Assembly (NCBI GenBank): GCA_038528605.1
Contig: JBCBEP010000140.1
Location: forward strand, 1 to 7,870
Source: Thermohalobaculum sp038528605
GTDB taxonomy: Bacteria > Pseudomonadota > Alphaproteobacteria > Rhodobacterales > Rhodobacteraceae
DNA length: 7,870 nucleotides
Reading direction: 5' to 3'
Shown here piece after piece: positions 1-6,347 of the stretch. Every line of letters begins with the position of its first letter. Positions within the stretch are counted from its first letter, which is position 1. The translations under genes and the position numbers were made by a program. Under the pieces are notes generated by a model. It saw only the letters and a list, made by a program, of their open reading frames with translations, was not told the origin of the DNA and did no database searches.

Positions 1-293
1 AGGCCGAGCGCGCGGGGCCAGTCCCGCCGCTCGAAGGCCTGCTTGGCGAGCCACGGGATGCGGCGGGAGAGAGCGAAGTAGTCCTCGAACATGTCGAGCG
101 CGAGGCGGGCGAGGGCGTGGGCCTTCTCGCGTTCTGAACCCGCGCTCTCTACATCCGCGAGGCCCGCGGCGGCGATGGCGGCGGTGTTGAGGCTGTCCGA
201 CAGGCTCTTCGGCAGGGGCTTGGAGCCGAAGGACGTGGCCTCGGCCAGGCTGTCATCCGCGAGGCCGATGCCGGCTATTGGCTCTTCCGCCAT
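1..293 (-). CDS. aceK: Isocitrate dehydrogenase kinase/phosphatase, N-terminal fragment
   Basis: Partial gene that runs off the left edge; only the first 97 codons are present. AceK phosphorylates and dephosphorylates isocitrate dehydrogenase, which switches carbon between the TCA cycle and the glyoxylate shunt in the cytoplasm. Residues about 61-97 align well with the start of E. coli AceK as I remember it: an Ala/Leu helix, then MFEDYF (matching GFDAQY), an aromatic/basic helix, and AFERRDW (matching RFEQADW). The ATG at 293 is the only ATG before an in-frame stop near 331, and its ribosome site is weak. About 60 Ala/Ser-rich residues precede the conserved part, so the N-terminus is longer than in E. 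coli. The kinase and phosphatase residues lie outside the window, so the call rests on the N-terminal helices alone. A small minus-strand gene 115 bases upstream could share its transcript. Confidence 0.72.
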   Translation of the reverse strand, partial: MAEEPIAGIGLADDSLAEATSFGSKPLPKSLSDSLNTAAIAAAGLADVESAGSEREKAHALARLALDMFEDYFALSRRIPWLAKQAFERRDWPRALG

Positions 294-408
294 GCTGTGC
301 CCCGTCGCCAACGCCCACTGAACGCCCCGCTAGCGCGGGCGCGATGCCAGCCTTCCATGGGCGAGCCGGGATGGCCAGCCTGGCGTGGATCGGACGTGCC
401 GGGCAGCG

Positions 409-657
409 TCAGGCGCTGGGGCGGGGCTCGTCCTCCGCCAGTGGCAGCTGGAGGGGTGGCAGGGTTCCCTGCCGCTCAGCCTCGACCAGCAGGGCTTCGG
501 CGCGTTCCGCCCGGGCCCAGTTGCGCGCATTCTCGCGCAGGGTGTTCATCAGGGTCCGCTCAAGCATCGCGATACGTTCTTCCGCGCGGCTCAGTGCATC
601 GGCTGCCTCGCGCCGCCCCTGCGACCGTCGCTTCGGATCGAACGGAATGACCTTCAC
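409..657 (-). CDS. Small coiled-coil protein of unknown function
   Basis: I do not recognise this 82-residue protein. It opens with a short stretch reading KVIPFDPKRR. Residues about 17-62 form one charged amphipathic helix rich in Ala, Glu and Arg with Leu at heptad-like spacing, which suggests a coiled coil. The tail is Pro- and acid-rich. There is no signal peptide, membrane segment or cysteine. I chose the GTG at 657 because a near-perfect ribosome site (GAGGGGGAG) sits six bases upstream. The longer reading from an ATG at 711 would add 18 residues and bury that site inside the coding region. The gene lies upstream of aceK on the same strand and is divergent from the photolyase. The strong ribosome site and the protein-like composition suggest it is real. 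Confidence 0.6.
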   Translation of the reverse strand: MKVIPFDPKRRSQGRREAADALSRAEERIAMLERTLMNTLRENARNWARAERAEALLVEAERQGTLPPLQLPLAEDEPRPSA

Positions 658-663
658 CTGCGT

Positions 664-672
664 CTCCCCCTC
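664..672 (-). promoter_or_regulatory. Ribosome binding site that sets a GTG start at 657
   Basis: On the minus strand this reads GAGGGGGAG and ends six bases before the GTG at 657. It is the reason for preferring the 82-residue product over a 100-residue one starting at 711. Confidence 0.55.
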
Positions 673-761
673 TGCCCGCAATTCCCGGGTGCGACAAATA
701 AACTGCAGCAACCTTTAAATCGACGTTGATGACGATGCCGCGGAAGCCATTTAGGCGGCCA

Positions 762-789
762 CGATCCGGTTTGCTCCAAAGAAAATAGG
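762..789 (+). promoter_or_regulatory. Possible RpoE/ECF-like promoter for the photolyase operon
   Basis: CGATCC at 762-767 and AATAGG at 784-789 are 16 bases apart and end 12 bases before the photolyase ATG. From memory, group-IV RpoE promoters of Rhodobacter have a TGATCC-like -35 element and a TA-rich -10 element. The match is imperfect, with C for T at the first -35 base and a weak -10. A competing housekeeping candidate lies at 726-753 (TTGATG, 16 bases, CATTTA), whose -10 is also poor. Neither is proven. Some promoter must lie in 658-801 because the genes here diverge. Confidence 0.22.
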
Positions 790-801
790 GCTGCGCGACG
801 A

Positions 802-2235
802 ATGGCCAGCGACAATGCGCCGACAATACTGTGGTTTCGACGGGATCTGAGACTTTCGGATCATCCGGGCTGGGAGGCGGCTCTCGAGGCGGGTGGCCCG
901 GTTATCCCGGTCTTCATTCTCGATCCGCTGGTGGAGCAGACCTACGGGACCGCTCCGAAGTGGCGGCTGGGGCTTGGGCTGGAGAGCTTCGCGGCCGCGC
1001 TGGCGGCAAAGGGCTCCCGGCTGATCCTGCGGCGCGGCGAGGCGCTGGCGGTGCTGCGGGCGCTGGTTGCGGAGACTGGGGCGAGGCGGGTGATCTGGTC
1101 CCGCGTCTACGACCCTGACGGGATTGCGCGAGACACCGCCGTGAAGGCCGCGATGAAGGAGGACGGGGTCGAGGCGCGATCCGTCAATGCGTCTCTCCTC
1201 TTCGAACCCTGGACGGTCGAGACCAAAACCGGTGGCTTCTACAAGGTCTACACGCCGTTCTGGAAAGGCGTTCGCGGCACTGACCCGGGTGAGCCGTTGG
1301 CCACGCCCGGCGACTTGAAAGCGCCTGAGGGCTGGCCGGCTTCGGATGACCTTGCGGCGTGGGGCCTTGGCGAGGGCATGTGGCGTGGCGCCGAAGTGGT
1401 GGCGCGGTTCGTCAATGTGGGCGAAGCGGCGGCGCAGGCCCGCCTTGGTGCGTTCTGCGCAGGCCCGATCGCCACCTATGGCGTCGACCGGGACCGTCCG
1501 GATCTCGATGGCACGTCGAACCTCTCCGAAAACTTCACCTATGGGGAGCTTTCGCCGCGCCGCGCCTGGGCTGCGGGGATGGCTGCGCGGGAGCGGCTGA
1601 GCGGCCGGGAAGCGGAAAGCGCTGAGGTCTTCCTGCAGGAACTCGCCTGGCGCGAGTTTTCCTACCACCTCCTCTACCACACGCCGCGCCTTGTGAGCGG
1701 CAACTGGCGGGAGGAATGGGACCAGTTCCCCTGGCGCGCGGACAATGAGGATGCAGAGCGCTGGAAGCGGGGGATGACCGGCTTCGAGATGGTGGATGCC
1801 GGCATGCGCGAGATGTACGTGACCGGCCGGATGCACAACCGGATGCGGATGCTGACCGCGAGCCTCCTGACCAAGCACCTGATGACCGACTGGCGCGTGG
1901 GCGAAGCCTGGTTCCGGGACTGTCTTGTGGACTGGGACATCGCGGCCAACGCCATGGGCTGGCAATGGTCCGCCGGCTCCGGTCCCGACGCCACCCCTTA
2001 CTTTCGCGTGTTCAACCCCATTACCCAGGCAGACAAGTTCGACAAAAATGAAACCTACCGAAACCGTTTCCTTGCTGAGGGACGAAGTAATCCGCACAAA
2101 GACGCGGTTGCCTTCTTCGAGGCGGCGCCGCGGGCATGGCGCCTCGACCCCTCTGCGCCCTATCCGGCGCCTGTCATCGGGCACAAGGAGGGGCGGGAGC
2201 GTGCGCTCGAGGCCTATCGCAACCGCGCGGCCTGA
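802..2235 (+). CDS. phrB: Class I deoxyribodipyrimidine (CPD) photolyase
   Basis: This 477-residue flavoenzyme of the cryptochrome/photolyase family uses blue light to split pyrimidine dimers in DNA. It opens with the alpha/beta antenna domain (ILWFRRDLRLSDHPGW, residues 9-24). The helical FAD domain follows, with GTSNLSENFTYGELSPR at 237-253, ELAWREF at 280-286 and GRMHNRMRM at 342-350. The electron-transfer tryptophan triad of E. coli PhrB (W306, W359, W382) appears intact as W311, W364 and W387. N383 matches the flavin-contacting N378, E285 matches the dimer-binding E274, and M350 matches M345. All this supports a true CPD photolyase rather than a signalling cryptochrome. Length is close to the E. 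coli enzyme (472). The identity of the antenna cofactor cannot be read. The ATG at 802 starts just before the first beta strand. It is the first gene of the plus-strand unit, with 41 bases to the next gene. In Rhodobacter the homologue is called phrA. Confidence 0.95.
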   Translation: MASDNAPTILWFRRDLRLSDHPGWEAALEAGGPVIPVFILDPLVEQTYGTAPKWRLGLGLESFAAALAAKGSRLILRRGEALAVLRALVAETGARRVIWSRVYDPDGIARDTAVKAAMKEDGVEARSVNASLLFEPWTVETKTGGFYKVYTPFWKGVRGTDPGEPLATPGDLKAPEGWPASDDLAAWGLGEGMWRGAEVVARFVNVGEAAAQARLGAFCAGPIATYGVDRDRPDLDGTSNLSENFTYGELSPRRAWAAGMAARERLSGREAESAEVFLQELAWREFSYHLLYHTPRLVSGNWREEWDQFPWRADNEDAERWKRGMTGFEMVDAGMREMYVTGRMHNRMRMLTASLLTKHLMTDWRVGEAWFRDCLVDWDIAANAMGWQWSAGSGPDATPYFRVFNPITQADKFDKNETYRNRFLAEGRSNPHKDAVAFFEAAPRAWRLDPSAPYPAPVIGHKEGRERALEAYRNRAA

Positions 2236-2259
2236 AATTCCGCGCTGTGCGGGACCGCT

Positions 2260-2266
2260 GGAGGGG
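2260..2266 (+). promoter_or_regulatory. Ribosome binding site for the FAD oxidoreductase
   Basis: GGAGGGG lies ten bases before the ATG at 2277. It supports that start over a longer in-frame reading from 2136, which would overlap the photolyase and put non-conserved residues ahead of the Rossmann strand. Confidence 0.6.
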
Positions 2267-2276
2267 TGACGACGAG

Positions 2277-3614
2277 ATGAAGATTGCGATTGTGGGCAGC
2301 GGCATCGCCGGCATGGGGGCGGCGCTGGCCCTCGAGGCTGAGCATGACGTGACGCTGTTCGAGGCGGGCGACCGGATCGGCGGGCATGCGCGGACGCTCG
2401 ACGTGGCGTTTGGACCGGCGACGGAAGCCGTCGATGTGGGCTTCATCGTCTTCAACGCCCGCAACTATCCGAACCTCTGCTCTATGTTCGAGCATCTCGG
2501 CGTGCCCTCCAAATGGTCTGACATGTCGTTCGGCTTCTCGCTGCAGGACGGGGCGTGCGAATACGCCTGCGACAACCTCGACAAGCTCTTTGCGCAGCGC
2601 TGGCGGGCGCTGGACCCGTGGCACCTGGCGGGGTTGCGGGATGTGCTCCGCTTCATGAAGCGTGCCCCGGCCGAGATGGCGGCGGGGGAGCTCGCGGGCC
2701 TCAGCCTCGGCGAGTGGATTGAGGCGCGGGGCTATGGCAGCTGGTTCCGGGACCGGTTCATTCTGCCCATGGGCGGTGCCATCTGGTCCACGCCGACGCG
2801 CGAGATGATGGCGTTTCCGGCGCAGAACTTCGTGCGCTTCTTCGTCAATCACGACCTGATGACCGGCCTCTCCCCCGCCCAGCGTTGGCGGACCGTCTCT
2901 GGCGGCAGCCGGGCCTATGTGTCGCGCGTTGCGGCGCGGCTCGGCGACCGTGCTGTGACGGGCCGGCGGGCGGTGGCGGCGCGCACGGCCGTGGGCGGCC
3001 GCCCCGCCGCCGTGCGTTTCGAGGATGGCGGCGTGGTCGAGGCGGATGCGGTGCTGCTGGCGTGCCATGCACCGCAGGCGCTCGCGTTGCTGCGTGCTGG
3101 CGGAGAGGATGCGCTGGACCGGGCCGTGGCGGGAACGCTCGGGCAATTCCGGACCTCCGCGAACCGGGCCATTCTGCACAGCGATGTGAGCCTGATGCCG
3201 AAGCGGCGGAAGGTCTGGTCGAGCTGGAACTTCCTCTCGGAAGGCGCTGATGCTGATGCGGACCGGCCAGCGCCGGTCACGTACTGGATGAACCGCCTTC
3301 AAGGCATTCCCGAGCAGCATCCGCTCTTTGTGAGCCTGAACCCCTCGCGGGAGCCGGCGGCTGAGCGGACGCATGCGGCGGTGGACTGGGCGCACCCGGT
3401 GTTCGATGGCGCGAGCTTTGCGGCGCAGGAAGCGCTCGACGCGCTTCAGGGCAGGGGCGGGGTCTGGTTCGCAGGTGCCTGGCTCGGGTATGGTTTCCAC
3501 GAGGATGGCTTGCGCGCCGGCCTGCGCGTGGCCGAGGCGCTGGGTGCCCGGCCCGCCTGGGTGCGGGACACGGGCACGCCGCTCAGCCATCCCGAGCGCG
3601 TGGCGGCGGAATAA
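2277..3614 (+). CDS. FAD-dependent oxidoreductase (COG2907, amine-oxidase-like); candidate UfaD
   Basis: This 445-residue flavoprotein resembles the COG2907 group, predicted NAD/FAD-binding proteins related to amine oxidases and phytoene desaturases. The Rossmann motif is at the extreme N-terminus: GSGIAG at 7-12, then an acidic strand end at E29 and R33-IGG-H37 for the FAD pyrophosphate. Further landmarks are VDVGFIVFN soon after, GGAIWSTP in the middle, and a C-terminal FAD-closing motif at about 399-415 (AGAWLGYGFHEDGLRAG). No signal peptide or membrane segment is seen. Such proteins commonly sit beside DUF1365 and CFA-synthase genes, and a related FAD domain is fused to CFA synthase in plants. 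In R. sphaeroides furan fatty acid synthesis, UfaD desaturates a methylated acyl chain on phospholipid. I infer that this gene may do the same, but the substrate is not visible in the sequence. The start codon follows GGAGGGG by ten bases. Confidence 0.85.
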   Translation: MKIAIVGSGIAGMGAALALEAEHDVTLFEAGDRIGGHARTLDVAFGPATEAVDVGFIVFNARNYPNLCSMFEHLGVPSKWSDMSFGFSLQDGACEYACDNLDKLFAQRWRALDPWHLAGLRDVLRFMKRAPAEMAAGELAGLSLGEWIEARGYGSWFRDRFILPMGGAIWSTPTREMMAFPAQNFVRFFVNHDLMTGLSPAQRWRTVSGGSRAYVSRVAARLGDRAVTGRRAVAARTAVGGRPAAVRFEDGGVVEADAVLLACHAPQALALLRAGGEDALDRAVAGTLGQFRTSANRAILHSDVSLMPKRRKVWSSWNFLSEGADADADRPAPVTYWMNRLQGIPEQHPLFVSLNPSREPAAERTHAAVDWAHPVFDGASFAAQEALDALQGRGGVWFAGAWLGYGFHEDGLRAGLRVAEALGARPAWVRDTGTPLSHPERVAAE

Positions 3615-3623
3615 GGGGATGGT

Positions 3624-4463
3624 GTGGACGAGCGCATGACGCTGGGCGAGGACGAGGCGGGGCCGACACGGGCCTGCCTCTACCGGGGCCATGTGATGCA
3701 TATGCGCCTCCGCCCCTTCACCCATCGCTTCCGCTACCGGGTGTTCAGCCTGCTGCTCGATATCGACCGGCTGGAGGAGACATGCCGCGGCATGCGCCTG
3801 CTGGCGCTCGACCGTTTCGGGCTCCTGTCGTTCCACCGGCGGGACCACGCGGCGCGGGATGGCAGCGCCCTGCGCCCCTGGGCGGAGGCCGAGCTCGCGG
3901 CGGCGGGGCGGCCGAAGCCTGCGCGCATTTGGCTCCTCTCCTTCCCGCGGATCCTGGGCTACGCGTTCAATCCGCTTTCGGTCTATTTCTGCGAGGACGT
4001 TGCAGGCCGGCTCGAGAGCGTGATTTACGAGGTCAAGAACACGTTCGGGGACCAGCACACCTATGTCCTGGCCGCCGATGAGGGGCGGGATGGTGCGGCG
4101 CGGCATGGTACGGACAAGGGCTTCTTCGTCTCGCCCTTCATCGGCATGACGCAACAGTATCGCTTCACCATCCGACAGCCGGCGGAACGCCTCGCCATCC
4201 GCATTCGCCAGCACGACGCGGAAGGCGAGTGGTTGATCGCCACGCAATCGGGCGACCGGGTGGCGCTGACGGATGGGGCGCTGCTGAAGCTGTGGGCGCT
4301 CCACCCGCTGATGACGGTGAAGGTGATCGTCGCGATCCACTGGCAGGCACTGAAGCTCTGGCTGAAAGGGGCGCGCTTCCACCCCTATCGTGGCCCCTAT
4401 CCCACAATCGACGCCGCGGCAGGCAGCGCGGAGCCGAGCGAGATAGCTCGTCGCGCGCATTAG
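3624..4463 (+). CDS. DUF1365 family protein (COG3496); candidate UfaO
   Basis: A 279-residue protein of the DUF1365 family, which lacks a solved mechanism that I know of. Family landmarks in order: LYRGHVMHMRLRPFTHRFRY at 19-38, SFHRRDH at 69-75, GYAFNPLSVYFCED at 112-125, a strand ending in YEVKNTFGDQHTY at 135-147, GFFVSPFIGM at 166-175, and a basic amphipathic C-terminal helix at about 227-252 that could touch the membrane. Repeated histidines (H23, H26, H34, H71, H75, H145) sit in conserved-looking motifs and could bind metal; this is inference. The GTG at 3624 has AAGGGG overlapping the previous gene's stop codon, five bases upstream. An ATG at 3636 is a possible alternative that would drop four residues. 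Only nine bases separate it from the oxidoreductase, so the two are surely co-transcribed. By context it may be the O2-using step (UfaO) of furan fatty acid synthesis. Confidence 0.85.
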   Translation: MDERMTLGEDEAGPTRACLYRGHVMHMRLRPFTHRFRYRVFSLLLDIDRLEETCRGMRLLALDRFGLLSFHRRDHAARDGSALRPWAEAELAAAGRPKPARIWLLSFPRILGYAFNPLSVYFCEDVAGRLESVIYEVKNTFGDQHTYVLAADEGRDGAARHGTDKGFFVSPFIGMTQQYRFTIRQPAERLAIRIRQHDAEGEWLIATQSGDRVALTDGALLKLWALHPLMTVKVIVAIHWQALKLWLKGARFHPYRGPYPTIDAAAGSAEPSEIARRAH

Positions 4464-4510
4464 CTCTGGCCCGCACCCGCCGAAAACGCTTAGAAAACTT
4501 CGAGAAGACC

Positions 4511-4516
4511 AAGGGG
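4511..4516 (+). promoter_or_regulatory. Ribosome binding site that sets the methyltransferase start at 4525
   Basis: AAGGGG lies eight bases before the ATG at 4525. An upstream in-frame GTG at 4516 overlaps this site and so has no ribosome site of its own; the ATG is the better start. Confidence 0.55.
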
Positions 4517-4524
4517 TGTATGGC

Positions 4525-5739
4525 ATGGCGGACGCGCGCGCCGAAATGGAAGGCAGACTTCCGCGCTGGTTCGAGGCCTTTTACGGCGTTCTGAAGCGGA
4601 TCGAGTGTGGCCGGATCGAGATCGCGTTGCCCGATGGCAGGGTATTTCCCGCCGAGGGTGCGCGCCCGGGACCCATGGGCCGCATCGATGTGAAGGACCC
4701 TGACTTCTTCGCCCGCATGGTGCGGGAGGGCGAAATGGGCTTCTGCGAGATGTATATGGAAGGCGGCTGGGACACGCCGGACCTCCAGTCGCTCTTCGAC
4801 GTGATCATGCTCAACAACGATGGCGTCGGCCGCGGCTTTCCGGGGGCGGCGCTGGCGCGGCTCTACGAGCGGATCAGGCACCGGTTGCGGGACAACACGC
4901 GCCGCGGTTCGCGCCGCAACATCAGCCATCACTACGACCTCGGCAACGCGTTCTACGCCGAATGGCTGGACGAGACGATGACCTATTCCTCGGGCCTCTT
5001 CTCCGGGCAGGGGGAGGACCTGGTGGCGGCCCAGGCGAACAAATACGCCTCGATCTGCGACCGGGCCCGGATCAAGCCGGGTGACCATGTGCTGGAGATC
5101 GGCTGCGGTTGGGGCGGCTTTGCGGAATATGCGATCCGGGAGCGCGGGGCGCGGGTGACGGGCCTCACGCTCAGCCGCGAACAGCACGACTTCGCGCGAG
5201 CCAGGCTTCAGGCCGCGGGGCTTTCCGAGCGGGCAGACATCGTGATCCGGGACTATCGCGACGAGCGCGGACAGTACGATGCGGTCGCATCGATCGAGAT
5301 GTTCGAGGCGGTCGGCGAACGCTACTGGCCCGTGTTCTTCGGCTCGCTCCGCGACCGGCTGAAGCCGGGGGCGAGCGCCTCGCTTCAGGTCATCACCATC
5401 GCCGACAAGCTTTTTGCGCAGTACCGGCGCGGCTCGGATTTCGTGCAGAAATACATCTTTCCCGGTGGCATGCTTCCCTCACCTGCCGCCTTCCAGCGCG
5501 AGAGCGCCCGGGCGGGACTTGCGTTCGGCGGGTCGCTGGAGTTCGGTGAAAGTTATTCGCAGACGCTTCGCATCTGGCGGGGCCGGTTCAATGCCCGATG
5601 GGACGAGATCCGGGAACTTGGCTTTGACGACCGCTTCCACCGGATGTGGAACCTGTATCTGGCGGCCTGCGCCGCGTGCTTCCTCGCCGGGACGACCGAT
5701 GTGAGCCAAATCACGCTTACCCGCGAGGGGTCGGCGTGA
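4525..5739 (+). CDS. CFA-synthase-like SAM-dependent phospholipid fatty acyl methyltransferase; candidate UfaM
   Basis: A 404-residue member of the cyclopropane-fatty-acyl-phospholipid synthase family (COG2230), which adds a SAM methyl group to double bonds of acyl chains in membrane phospholipids. Visible are the family entry NISHHYDLGNAFY (about 132-144), the SAM loop VLEIGCGWGG at 189-198, DYRD (243-246), EMFEAVG (258-264), and the C-terminal block KYIFPGGMLPS (about 309-319) followed by a Tyr at 344. Compared with E. coli CFA synthase, E239 and Y317 are kept (E261, Y344). By my alignment from memory, C139 is Ser156 and H266 is Ile290, so two bicarbonate ligands are lost. That fits a methylase making a methyl-branched unsaturated chain (UfaM-like) rather than a cyclopropane ring. 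An ordinary CFA synthase remains possible. It is 61 bases after the DUF1365 gene and slightly longer than the E. coli enzyme. Confidence 0.9.
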   Translation: MADARAEMEGRLPRWFEAFYGVLKRIECGRIEIALPDGRVFPAEGARPGPMGRIDVKDPDFFARMVREGEMGFCEMYMEGGWDTPDLQSLFDVIMLNNDGVGRGFPGAALARLYERIRHRLRDNTRRGSRRNISHHYDLGNAFYAEWLDETMTYSSGLFSGQGEDLVAAQANKYASICDRARIKPGDHVLEIGCGWGGFAEYAIRERGARVTGLTLSREQHDFARARLQAAGLSERADIVIRDYRDERGQYDAVASIEMFEAVGERYWPVFFGSLRDRLKPGASASLQVITIADKLFAQYRRGSDFVQKYIFPGGMLPSPAAFQRESARAGLAFGGSLEFGESYSQTLRIWRGRFNARWDEIRELGFDDRFHRMWNLYLAACAACFLAGTTDVSQITLTREGSA

Positions 5740-5743
5740 ACGT

Positions 5744-5774
5744 CCGGGCGGGGTCGGGACGGCCCCGTGCCCGG
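5744..5774 (+). other. Stable intercistronic hairpin
   Basis: CCGGGC pairs with GCCCGG and GGGGTC with GGCCCC around a GGGAC loop, giving 12 base pairs (one G-T) broken by a two-base GT bulge. It begins five bases after the methyltransferase stop codon. No U-run follows, so it is a poor intrinsic terminator. It may protect the 3' end of the upstream messages or reduce read-through to the two membrane-protein genes. Confidence 0.5.
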
Positions 5775-5805
5775 GGGATGACGAGGGGGGGCTGACGAGC
5801 CGGGA

Positions 5806-6285
5806 ATGCTGCTCTTTCGGATCATTTGCGCGATCCTGATGGCCTGGGCCATCAACTGGGTGATGTCGCGCCCGGAAGCGGACCCGTTGCTCGCGGAGCT
5901 GCCCGATATGGCTGTGATCGGGCCCCTCGCAGCTGCAATCGTCGGTTTCGTGAACCTTGCCAGCCGCCAGGGCTGGGGGGTCGTGGTCGCGGTGGCAAAC
6001 GGTGTCTGGGCGGGGCTCCTCTCCATCATCATCTCCGGCGTACTCTACATGGCGTGGACGCTGTGGTCGGATATCGACGAAGGCTATGTGAAGGATTTCG
6101 CGGGCTTCATGCGCACCACGAGCGTGGAGGTGAAGCCGCTCTTCGAGCTTGTGGTGAACTTCCCGCTGATCATCCTCACCATCACGGCGACCTCGGTGCT
6201 GGGTGTCTTCTCCGAGCTCCTCCACTGGACCATCGTGCGCATCCGCCGGAACCGCGGTGAGGTGACCGAGGACGAGTACGGCTAA
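5806..6285 (+). CDS. Four-helix inner-membrane protein, TrgA-like
   Basis: A 159-residue membrane protein with four predicted helices at about 2-20, 37-52, 57-87 and 115-141, and a basic then acidic C-terminal tail. Its architecture resembles the Rhodobacter TrgA family, named for tellurite resistance: an N-terminal helix, an acidic/proline loop, a Gly-rich SRQGWG turn before a long helix with ANG (53-66), a polar segment with a Tyr and several charges (91-114), and a last helix ending in SELLHW. This recognition is by eye from remembered TrgA proteins and is moderate at best. No catalytic motif is visible. The ATG at 5806 lacks a strong ribosome site; a G-run at about 5784-5791 is too distant to be ideal. 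It lies 66 bases after the methyltransferase and 62 before the symporter, on the same strand, so it is probably in the same unit. Confidence 0.8.
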   Translation: MLLFRIICAILMAWAINWVMSRPEADPLLAELPDMAVIGPLAAAIVGFVNLASRQGWGVVVAVANGVWAGLLSIIISGVLYMAWTLWSDIDEGYVKDFAGFMRTTSVEVKPLFELVVNFPLIILTITATSVLGVFSELLHWTIVRIRRNRGEVTEDEYG

Positions 6286-6347
6286 AGGGATCGGCTGGTT
6301 CGCGGACCTGTGCGGACTATCTGCGGCGTGTCGCTGACGGAGCCGCC

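Noticed and set aside
278..718. Plus-strand frames over the left-edge genes
   Set aside because: Ser/Arg/Ala-rich shadows opposite the AceK fragment and the coiled-coil gene.
751..2184. A 477-codon minus-strand frame antisense to the photolyase
   Set aside because: Its length equals that of the photolyase by coincidence. The plus strand carries unmistakable photolyase motifs, while the antisense product resembles nothing.
2136..2276. A 47-codon N-terminal extension of the FAD oxidoreductase
   Set aside because: It overlaps the photolyase end and precedes a Rossmann strand that normally starts the protein; a good ribosome site favours the ATG at 2277.
2214..4526. A 770-codon open frame on the minus strand
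   Set aside because: It runs antisense to two well-recognised proteins, has Arg/Pro/His-rich composition typical of GC-rich shadow frames, and shows no domain.
4165..5187. A 340-codon minus-strand frame
   Set aside because: Antisense to DUF1365 and the methyltransferase; a GC-rich shadow.
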